Part shown: piece by piece, positions 1-5,076 of the stretch
Layout: the number at the start of each line of letters is the position of its first letter
Numbering within the stretch: the stretch's first letter is position 1
Source: Bacteroidia bacterium
GTDB lineage: Bacteria > Bacteroidota > Bacteroidia > Bacteroidales > GCA-2748055
DNA length: 5,076 nucleotides
Assembly (NCBI GenBank): GCA_004525825.1
Contig: SPBY01000288.1
Location: forward strand, 1-5,076
Direction: 5' to 3'
Translations under genes and position numbers: made by a program
The notes under the pieces: model-generated
What the model was told of the DNA's origin: nothing
Database searches by the model: none
What the model saw: the letters and a program-made list of their open reading frames with translations, nothing else

Positions 1-313
1 CTGTCAGGATGAAAAATCCCAGTTGAAGAACCTCGACAAGGCCATGAAAGAACTGAAAACCAGGCTTTACAACCTGGAATACCAGAAACGGATGGATGAA
101 ATCTCCTCCCAGCGTAAGACCATGGTGTCTTCGGGCGACAGATCAGCGAAAATCCGCACCTACAATTATCCCCAGGGGAGAGTGACCGATCACCGGATCA
201 ATCTTACACTCTATAACCTGCAGGCCATAATTAACGGTGATCTCAAGGAGATCATCGAAAAGCTTCAGATGGCTGAGAATGCAGAGAGACTGAAGGAGAG
301 CGGTATCCAGTAA
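1..313 (+). CDS. prfA: Peptide chain release factor 1 (RF1), C-terminal part, 5' end outside window
   Basis: RF1 recognises UAA and UAG stop codons in the ribosomal A site and triggers hydrolysis of the peptidyl-tRNA. The reading frame is open to the left edge (first whole codon at base 2) and shows the last 103 residues. They begin with CQDEKSQLKN, which in RF1 follows the catalytic GGQ loop by roughly 20 residues, so GGQ lies just outside the window. Next come a charged helical stretch and the strongly conserved SGDRSAKIRTYN and PQGRVTDHRINLTLYNL blocks, at about bases 130-225. The GDR..RTYN form with the DHRINLTLY ending is the RF1/RF2 signature. The tail LQMAENAERLKES and the QDEKSQ context fit bacterial RF1 rather than RF2. 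A TTG at base 23 is internal, not the start. The gene ends in tandem stops, TAA then TAG, both read by RF1 itself. pyrF starts 11 bases later, suggesting one transcript. Confidence 0.96.
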   Translation, partial: CQDEKSQLKNLDKAMKELKTRLYNLEYQKRMDEISSQRKTMVSSGDRSAKIRTYNYPQGRVTDHRINLTLYNLQAIINGDLKEIIEKLQMAENAERLKESGIQ

Positions 314-324
314 TAGATAAACAG

Positions 325-1155
325 ATGAACGCAGAAGAATTATTCAGAAATATCCAGCGTAAGAAGAGTTTTCTCTGTGTGGGGCTCGATACCGACTTCA
401 AAAAGATTCCAAAACTGCTTCTCGACAGCGAGTATCCTGTTTTTGAATTCAACAAGCATATTATCGATGCTACCGAGGACCTGGCTGTGGCTTACAAGCC
501 CAATCTGGCTTTTTATGAGAAGTTGGGTGCCGCCGGTCATATGAGCCTGGAAATGACTCTGAGCTATCTCCGTGAGCATTACCCCGATATATTTGTCATT
601 GCCGATGCCAAACGGGGCGATATTGGGAACACTTCCCACATGTATGCCCATGCTTTTTTTAAAACCCTTGAATTTGATGCCATTACCCTTTCGCCCTACA
701 TGGGAAAGGATTCCATTTCACCCTTCCTGGAGGTGGATGGAAAGTGGGTAATTCTGCTGGCCCTTACTTCCAATGAAGGATCAAAGGACTTTCAGCAGTT
801 GCCGCTGAAGGATGGGAAACTCTTGTACGAACAAGTAATTACCACTTCGGCCGGATGGGGAACTGTAAACAACATCATGTATGTGGTAGGAGCCACAAAA
901 GCCGAAGCACTCTCCGGGATCAGGAAATTGATCCCCGAACATTTTCTACTGGTACCGGGAATTGGAAGCCAGGGAGGTAGCCTTGAAGAGGTAGCTGAGT
1001 CGGGGATGAACGACCGCTGCGGGCTCCTGGTCAATGCCAGCAGGTCCATCATCTATGCAGATGTGACCAATAAATTTGAGCATGCTGCCCGGCAAGAGGC
1101 CTCCAGATTACAGAAGCAGATGGAAGGCATACTGCAAAGCAGGGGGCTGATCTGA
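325..1155 (+). CDS. pyrF: Orotidine 5'-phosphate decarboxylase, type 2 (OMP decarboxylase)
   Basis: This cytoplasmic enzyme catalyses the last step of de novo UMP synthesis, decarboxylating OMP to UMP without a cofactor. At 276 residues it matches the longer type 2 subfamily (about 270-280) rather than the E. coli type (about 245). A TIM-barrel layout is readable. FLCVGLDTD at residues 16-24 carries the substrate-binding Asp22, and AYKPN at 56-60 carries Lys58. The catalytic DAKRGDIGNT runs 94-103, with the Asp94, Lys96 and Asp99 charge network. LSPYMGKDS is at 122-130 and VVGAT at 187-191. The phosphate-binding VPGIGSQGG is at 210-218, and NASRSI at 237-242 carries Arg240. All expected active-site residues are present. 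The ATG at 325 is the only sensible start, 11 bases after prfA, and no Shine-Dalgarno is visible. A run of seven T followed by four A near base 654-664 keeps the frame. The stop lies one base from the stop of the convergent sucC. Confidence 0.97.
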   Translation: MNAEELFRNIQRKKSFLCVGLDTDFKKIPKLLLDSEYPVFEFNKHIIDATEDLAVAYKPNLAFYEKLGAAGHMSLEMTLSYLREHYPDIFVIADAKRGDIGNTSHMYAHAFFKTLEFDAITLSPYMGKDSISPFLEVDGKWVILLALTSNEGSKDFQQLPLKDGKLLYEQVITTSAGWGTVNNIMYVVGATKAEALSGIRKLIPEHFLLVPGIGSQGGSLEEVAESGMNDRCGLLVNASRSIIYADVTNKFEHAARQEASRLQKQMEGILQSRGLI

Positions 1156-1156
1156 G

Positions 1157-2347
1157 CTATACTACCAGTTCTTTTACTTTTTCGGCAGCCTCTTCCAGGG
1201 TGATGGCCGAATGAACCTCAAGCCCCGAGTTATCAATAAGCACTTTGGCTTCTTCTGCGTTGGTGCCCTGCAATCTGACAATGACAGGGATATCGATCTT
1301 TCCAATGGATTTGTAGGCATCCACCACACCCTGTGCCACCCGGTCGCAACGCACAATTCCTCCAAAGATGTTGATCAGTATGGCTTGTACATTGGGATCT
1401 TTCAGGATGATCCTGAAACCGGCTTCTACCGTTTGGGCATTGGCTGTTCCGCCCACATCCAGGAAATTGGCCGGCTCACCCCCCGAAAGTTTGATGATAT
1501 CCATGGTGGCCATGGCCAGTCCGGCCCCATTCACCATGCAGCCCACATTCCCATCCAGTTTGATAAAATTGAGGTTGAATTTGCCTGCCTCCACCTCCGT
1601 AGGATCCTCTTCAGTCAGATCCCTCATGGCAGCATAATCGGCATGCCTGTAAAGGGCATTGTCATCGATATTCACCTTGGCATCGGCAGCCATGATGAGA
1701 TTATCGGAAGTCTTGAAAACAGGATTAATCTCAAACAGCGAGGCATCAGATTTCTCATAGGCCTGGTACAGGGCCACGGCAAACTTGGTCATCTCTTTGA
1801 ATGCCTGTCCCGATAGTCCGAGGTTGAAGGCGATGCGCCTGGCCTGGAAAGCCTGAATTCCAGCGCCGGGATCCACCTCCTCCTTATGGATCAGATGGGG
1901 AGTTTTTTCTGCCACTGTCTCAATATCCATTCCGCCTTCGGTAGAATACATGAGGATATTTTTTCCGGTTTCCCGGTTAAGAAGTACGCTCATGTAAAAC
2001 TCCTGTGGCTCACTCTCTCCGGGATAGAAAATGCCCTGTTCCACAAGCACCTTGCGGACCAGCTTTCCTTCCGGTCCTGTCTGGTGGGTGACCAGGGTCA
2101 TCCCCAGGATTTCTTCGGCAAATATCTTCACCTCTTCCAATGACTTGGCAATTTTTACTCCTCCACCTTTGCCCCGGCCCCCGGCATGGATCTGTGCCTT
2201 CACAGCCCAGGTGCATGCCCCGGTTTCAGCTTGGATATTGCGGGCGGTATCATAGGCCTCCTGGGGCGTGTGTGCCACACCTCCTGAAGGTACGGTAACT
2301 CCAAATTGTTTCAGAATCTGTTTTCCCTGGTATTCATGGATATTCAT
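1157..2347 (-). CDS. sucC: Succinyl-CoA ligase (synthetase) subunit beta
   Basis: The beta subunit pairs with SucD (alpha) to interconvert succinyl-CoA and succinate plus CoA, with substrate-level phosphorylation of ADP or GDP in the TCA cycle. The 396 residues are close to the family norm (388 in E. coli). The N-terminal ATP-grasp domain starts MNIHEYQGKQIL and has nucleotide-binding Lys50 and the GGRGKGGG loop at 56-63. STEGG is at 135-139 and TPHLIHK at 149-155. FEINP at 205-209 gives the metal ligands Asn208 and, 14 residues on, Asp222, the same spacing as in the E. coli protein. The C-terminal ligase domain has MVNGAGLAMATMD at 271-283, GGEPANFLDVGG at 289-300 and NIFGGIVRCD at 326-335. 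Nucleotide preference (ATP or GTP) cannot be decided by eye. No sucD is adjacent: both neighbours are unrelated and on the other strand, so the alpha subunit must lie elsewhere. A promoter candidate lies just upstream. Confidence 0.97.
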   Translation of the reverse strand: MNIHEYQGKQILKQFGVTVPSGGVAHTPQEAYDTARNIQAETGACTWAVKAQIHAGGRGKGGGVKIAKSLEEVKIFAEEILGMTLVTHQTGPEGKLVRKVLVEQGIFYPGESEPQEFYMSVLLNRETGKNILMYSTEGGMDIETVAEKTPHLIHKEEVDPGAGIQAFQARRIAFNLGLSGQAFKEMTKFAVALYQAYEKSDASLFEINPVFKTSDNLIMAADAKVNIDDNALYRHADYAAMRDLTEEDPTEVEAGKFNLNFIKLDGNVGCMVNGAGLAMATMDIIKLSGGEPANFLDVGGTANAQTVEAGFRIILKDPNVQAILINIFGGIVRCDRVAQGVVDAYKSIGKIDIPVIVRLQGTNAEEAKVLIDNSGLEVHSAITLEEAAEKVKELVV

Positions 2348-2365
2348 AGTTCAAAGTTGTTTCTA

Positions 2366-2396
2366 CAAATTTAGCAAAACCAAAGATAGTCGAAAG
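2366..2396 (-). promoter_or_regulatory. Candidate Bacteroidota-type promoter of sucC
   Basis: On the - strand, TAAATTTG at 2373-2366 is an exact match to the Bacteroidota -7 consensus TAnnTTTG. About 18 bases upstream, TTTC at 2395-2392 is a 3-of-4 match to the -33 element TTTG. Transcription would begin near 2360, giving a short leader of about 13 bases before the sucC ATG at 2347. The motif family is known from Bacteroides and Flavobacterium; its use here is inferred. The -33 half is weak. Confidence 0.5.
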
Positions 2397-2427
2397 GAAA
2401 AAGTAAATTTACGGGAAATCATTTCCT

Positions 2428-2961
2428 ATGAGAAAGCTGCTTAACGATGAACTTGACCGTCTTTCCCTGGAGGAGCTTAAGCAGGTAGAAAAGATTCCGG
2501 TGTGGGTGGTCCTGGACAATATCCGAAGTCTCAATAACATTGGTTCGGTATTTCGTACGGCAGATGCATTTCGCCTTGAAGGAATATTTCTTTGTGGAAT
2601 TACGGCCACCCCTCCTCACAGGGAGATTCACAAGACTGCCCTGGGAGCTACCGAATCGGTCCAGTGGGAGTACCGGAAGGAAACCATGGAAGCCATCTCA
2701 GAACTGAAAGTGAAAGGATGTCGGATTCTGGCAGTAGAGCAGGCAGAAGGAGCAGTGAGGCTGGACCAGATTCAACTCTCCGGCGATCAAAAATATGCCC
2801 TGGTATTCGGACACGAGATACGCGGCGTAGAACAACAGGTAGTCGATATGAGCGATCTCTGCATTGAAATTCCCCAGTTTGGCACCAAACATTCACTGAA
2901 TATATCGGTAGCTGCGGGTATCGTCATCTGGGAGATGTTCCGAGGTCTGAAGGGGATATAA
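2428..2961 (+). CDS. SpoU/TrmH-family (SPOUT) RNA 2'-O-methyltransferase
   Basis: This is a SAM-dependent RNA ribose methyltransferase of the trefoil-knot SPOUT superfamily, expected to act on tRNA or rRNA in the cytoplasm. All three family motifs are visible. Motif 1 is DNIRSLNNIGSVFRTADAF at 30-48, with Asn37 and the presumed catalytic Arg43. Motif 2 is ALVFGHEIRGV at 124-134, with Glu130. Motif 3 is IPQFGTKHSLNISVAAGI at 148-165, which forms the knot and SAM pocket. At 177 residues it is essentially a bare catalytic domain with a 24-residue charged N-terminal helix. It lacks the L30e-like substrate domain of RlmB/TsnR enzymes. Motif 3 resembles TrmH (Gm18 tRNA) and rRNA enzymes more than TrmL, but the target base cannot be assigned from sequence. 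The ATG at 2428 has no Shine-Dalgarno; a partial -7-like TAAATTTA lies at 2404-2411 with no -33 partner. It is divergent from sucC and its stop overlaps the A-tract of the terminator. Confidence 0.92.
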   Translation: MRKLLNDELDRLSLEELKQVEKIPVWVVLDNIRSLNNIGSVFRTADAFRLEGIFLCGITATPPHREIHKTALGATESVQWEYRKETMEAISELKVKGCRILAVEQAEGAVRLDQIQLSGDQKYALVFGHEIRGVEQQVVDMSDLCIEIPQFGTKHSLNISVAAGIVIWEMFRGLKGI

Positions 2962-2963
2962 AA

Positions 2964-2992
2964 AAAACCGTCCGGGGTAAGCGGACGGTTTT
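2964..2992. terminator. Bidirectional intrinsic terminator between convergent genes
   Basis: A perfect 11-bp inverted repeat, AAAACCGTCCG at 2964-2974 and CGGACGGTTTT at 2982-2992, encloses a 7-base loop, GGGTAAG. Read on the + strand it ends in four T and terminates the methyltransferase gene, whose stop lies 3 bases upstream. Read on the - strand the T run extends to seven (2967-2961), a stronger signal for the lipoprotein gene, whose stop lies about 20 bases away. Both the sequence and its position between two convergent stops support the call. Confidence 0.93.
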
Positions 2993-3012
2993 CAATAGCT
3001 TCGATAAATTGT

Positions 3013-4731
3013 TTACTGAACAATAGCTTTGAATGCAGGCTCTTCAAAAAGCTTGGCAAATTCAAGGTCCTTCACTGCACGGCCTTTAATCCATTGTGGA
3101 TCACCACAATTCTCAACAGCCAGTTTCAGGTTCTCGTAGCATACATCGGTTTTGTCCTGTTTTGCGGCAATAATTGCCCTCAGGTAATAACCCATTCCGC
3201 CTTTCATTTCCATGTTGGCCAACATTCTCCAGGCCCCGTCAAGGTCGCCGTTCAGATAGGTGGCAAGTGCTGCATTGTAGGAAGGTTCGCTTCCAAAGTA
3301 GTTCACAGCGGACTTATAATCACCTTCTTTGATTCCAACAATACCCAGGTTGTAGTTCACATCTGAACCAGCACCCATGGAAGCTGTAAAGGCTTCTTTG
3401 GCACCAGACACATCTCCATTCTTAAGCGCTACCGCTCCAATGTTGTTGTTAATGATGTCGTGATCCTTTATTTTCTTGGCAGCGGCAAAAGAAGTGGCTG
3501 CACCTTCCAGGTCACCCATGGCATACTGCACCTTACCTTTGTTGTTGTGGGCGCGTAAACATCCGGGACTTACCTCAGTAGCTTTGGTATAAACCGCCAG
3601 TTTGGTTTCATTGTCATCCACCAGGGTGGCAGTATAAAGCAGTTCTTCCAATATAAGGGTATCAGGATTGCTTATCCAGAGTCCTTTCAGTTCCTCATCG
3701 CTCCATCCGATTTTTTCCATGTTCACAGTGAATTTGGACCTTCTCAGAATGGGAAGAATTTCTTCGGCAATCACTTCATAGGCAGCCGAAAGATTTTTGA
3801 TCTCCTGTTCGCGAACCACAGGGTCGGAATGCATACTGAGTACGCGGAGGATCATCTCCTTGTCCTGGATGCTTGATTCTTCCATAGCTTTCTTGAAACC
3901 ATCCCAGTCCTCAGGAGTGGATAGGGTGCTCAACAGTGATTCGTCCACCTCAACTTTGCCCTTCTTAAGTTCTCCGGCCAGATACTTGTCGGCTGTATTC
4001 TTACGCTTTTCAGCTAGTTTGGTATTCAGATCCAACTCCCCGTCCGGTGATGCATAGGCAGAAATCTCGATGCCTTTCAGATCGAGCCTTTCGTTTACAC
4101 TGGTATTCTTGAGGGTTTCGTTCAGCTTGGCAATTTCCTCCTTGCTCATCTCGGACTTTCTTACCTCAGCCTGGTTGATGACATACTTGATGTCGGCCTG
4201 GTAAGTCTCGGGAACAATCTGCTTGAACTGATTGCCGAAAAGAATTGTTTTCGGGTTAGTCATAACAAGCAGAGGAGTAGCGATGATTCCATCCGCAAGT
4301 TTTACATCCCCCAGGTCAGCTGTTTTGTCCTTAATGGCTGCAGAAACGGTGAAATAGAGTTCTGACATCATCATGGGATCTTCATAGGTGAAAGTATTTG
4401 ATACACTGGCATTGCCACCACCATCGTAGCTGATGGGCTTATTGTTGTCAGTGACATCCTCGCCCTGAAGTACTAGAGGCTCAAGAGCTTTTTCACCACC
4501 TTCGTACCTGAGTACAGGAGTAAGGGTAACAACAGCTTTCTTGTTGAAATACTTGGCAGGATAGTTTACGTCGACCTTAACGTCCACTTCACCACCATGC
4601 ATTTCCAATACAGAGGGGGTCACCTGGTAGCCTACCATGCCGGAATCTTTGACCATTTTGTTAAGACCACCACAACTGCTAAGAACTGCAGCTGCGAGAA
4701 TAAAAATCGCAAGGTTTTTGAGGTTTTTCAT
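3013..4731 (-). CDS. Lipoprotein with degenerate OmpA-like domain and C-terminal TPR repeats
   Basis: This is a 572-residue predicted envelope lipoprotein of unknown function. MKNLKNLAIFILAAAVLSSC is a type II signal peptide with lipobox LSSC and Cys20 as the lipidated residue. The next residues (GGLNKMVKD) lack the acidic cluster described as a surface-export signal in Bacteroidota, so a periplasm-facing anchor is more likely. Residues 30-160 look beta-rich. A strand-rich OmpA-like segment, IEISAYASPDG at 221-231 followed by LAEKRKNTADKYL at 239-251, resembles the peptidoglycan-binding fold. The usual metal or DAP-contacting Asp position is Ser228, while Arg243 is kept. An inserted helical block, EDWDGFKKAM at 274-283 to ILPILRRSKF at 325-334, is one I recall from Bacteroides OmpA-related proteins. 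Roughly 375-540 form about five TPR-like helix pairs with NNxG...GDxxxA patterns. The ATG at 4731 directly precedes the signal peptide. The gene is probably monocistronic, with its own promoter and terminator. A scaffold role in the envelope is inference only. Confidence 0.85.
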   Translation of the reverse strand: MKNLKNLAIFILAAAVLSSCGGLNKMVKDSGMVGYQVTPSVLEMHGGEVDVKVDVNYPAKYFNKKAVVTLTPVLRYEGGEKALEPLVLQGEDVTDNNKPISYDGGGNASVSNTFTYEDPMMMSELYFTVSAAIKDKTADLGDVKLADGIIATPLLVMTNPKTILFGNQFKQIVPETYQADIKYVINQAEVRKSEMSKEEIAKLNETLKNTSVNERLDLKGIEISAYASPDGELDLNTKLAEKRKNTADKYLAGELKKGKVEVDESLLSTLSTPEDWDGFKKAMEESSIQDKEMILRVLSMHSDPVVREQEIKNLSAAYEVIAEEILPILRRSKFTVNMEKIGWSDEELKGLWISNPDTLILEELLYTATLVDDNETKLAVYTKATEVSPGCLRAHNNKGKVQYAMGDLEGAATSFAAAKKIKDHDIINNNIGAVALKNGDVSGAKEAFTASMGAGSDVNYNLGIVGIKEGDYKSAVNYFGSEPSYNAALATYLNGDLDGAWRMLANMEMKGGMGYYLRAIIAAKQDKTDVCYENLKLAVENCGDPQWIKGRAVKDLEFAKLFEEPAFKAIVQ

Positions 4732-4796
4732 ATCAAAACGTGTTATTTGTTGATTACTTTTATGATTTCAAGTGGTTAACATTATATTATAGAGTG

Positions 4797-4827
4797 CAAA
4801 ACTAATAATGTTTTTGATAAATATAAA
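4797..4827 (-). promoter_or_regulatory. Candidate Bacteroidota-type promoter of the lipoprotein gene
   Basis: On the - strand, TAGTTTTG at 4804-4797 matches the -7 consensus TAnnTTTG exactly. TTTA at 4827-4824 is a 3-of-4 match to the -33 TTTG, with a 19-base spacer of the expected length. Transcription would begin near 4791, leaving a leader of about 60 AT-rich bases before the ATG at 4731. The surrounding sequence is AT-rich, so a chance match is possible. Confidence 0.5.
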
Positions 4828-4854
4828 GAATTTAATGACGAATGCCATCATAAG

Positions 4855-5076
4855 TTACAAATTTAGCATATTCATGCCAGGACTATATTTCCCATCAAAG
4901 ATAGCATTTTTAAGCTGTTGGAAGTCTGACTCCTTGTTCACAAAATCCATATGGGTGGTATCCAGCACCACTATCTTCAGTTCTGTCTGGGATTTGAAGA
5001 AACCAAAATAGCCATCCTGAACCTCTTTCAGGTAATCCGGCCGGATGTTTTTTTCGTAGGATCTGCCCCTCAATTC
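4855..5076 (-). CDS. Deoxynucleoside kinase family protein, C-terminal part, 5' end outside window
   Basis: This family phosphorylates deoxynucleosides (dA, dG or dC, depending on member) to 5'-monophosphates in the salvage pathway. The frame is open to the right edge and shows the last 73 codons. The first visible residues, ELRGRSYEKNI, match the LID region of the family, where arginines of an RxRxxE-type motif contact the phosphates of ATP. They are followed by RPDYLKEVQDGYFGFF, the conserved DYL/Y helix. A predicted strand comes next (LKIVVLDTTHMDFVN) and then a final helix (DFQQLKNAIFDG), the usual end of the Rossmann-like P-loop kinase fold. The P-loop and substrate-specificity residues lie outside the window, so the preferred base is unknown. 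A TTG at 5073 is an internal Leu codon, not the start. It stands 123 bases upstream of the lipoprotein gene on the same strand. No strong terminator separates them. Confidence 0.82.
   Translation of the reverse strand, partial: ELRGRSYEKNIRPDYLKEVQDGYFGFFKSQTELKIVVLDTTHMDFVNKESDFQQLKNAIFDGKYSPGMNMLNL

Noticed and set aside
651..664. Homopolymer run (seven T then four A) inside pyrF as a possible frameshift or slippage site
   Set aside because: The frame is intact on both sides and encodes the expected conserved residues (HAFFKTLEFDAITLSPY), so there is no sign of recoding or sequencing error.
1211..1816. A 201-codon open frame on the + strand inside sucC
   Set aside because: It lies wholly antisense to a clear, full-length sucC and its translation has no recognisable domain. 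It is a shadow frame from codon bias.
2787..3065. A 92-codon - strand frame spanning the end of the methyltransferase gene and the terminator
   Set aside because: It overlaps two well-supported genes and reads through a perfect terminator hairpin, and its product has no recognisable features.
4835..4851. Small inverted repeat (ATGACG / CATCAT, 5-base loop) just after the kinase stop
   Set aside because: The stem is only 6 bp with a G-T wobble, and no clean T-tract follows on the - strand. It is too weak to call a terminator.
4732..4854. AT-rich spacer examined for a small RNA, riboswitch or small ORF
   Set aside because: Apart from the promoter candidate and the weak repeat, I see no stable structure, no conserved element that I recognise and no credible coding frame.
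4858..4865. TAAATTTG on the - strand, an exact -7 promoter match
   Set aside because: It sits in the last codons of the kinase gene (Leu-Asn-Leu before the stop), and no TTTG-like -33 element lies 18-21 bases upstream. The match at 4804-4797 is better placed.

Overview
This 5 kb window looks like ordinary chromosomal housekeeping DNA from a member of the Bacteroidota, most plausibly near the Bacteroidales or a sister order. Four things point there. The proteins resemble Bacteroidota versions of their families as I recall them. No start codon has a convincing Shine-Dalgarno sequence. Two intergenic regions carry matches to the Bacteroidota -7 promoter element TAnnTTTG. The large lipoprotein has an OmpA-like plus TPR architecture typical of this phylum. 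The assignment is from recognition, not from a database search.

Layout, left to right. The + strand opens with the last 103 codons of prfA (release factor 1), followed 11 bases later by a complete pyrF (orotidine 5'-phosphate decarboxylase, type 2), probably in the same transcript. pyrF converges on sucC (succinyl-CoA ligase beta subunit, - strand), with a single base between the two stop codons and no visible terminator. An 80-base divergent spacer with a good sucC promoter candidate separates sucC from a + strand SpoU/TrmH-family RNA methyltransferase gene. That gene converges on a - strand gene for a 572-residue lipoprotein, and a perfect 11-bp hairpin with T-tracts on both sides serves as a shared bidirectional terminator. 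Beyond a 123-base AT-rich spacer with a second promoter candidate lies the 3' end of a - strand deoxynucleoside kinase gene, cut by the window edge.

The genes do not form one pathway: translation termination, UMP synthesis, the TCA cycle, RNA modification, an envelope lipoprotein and deoxynucleoside salvage. pyrF and the kinase both feed nucleotide pools but sit far apart and on opposite strands. All complete genes are intact and end cleanly. I see no mobile element, CRISPR array, tRNA, rRNA, riboswitch or sign of recent transfer, and no convincing evidence of an undescribed system. The lipoprotein is the least characterised item and the one most worth following up.
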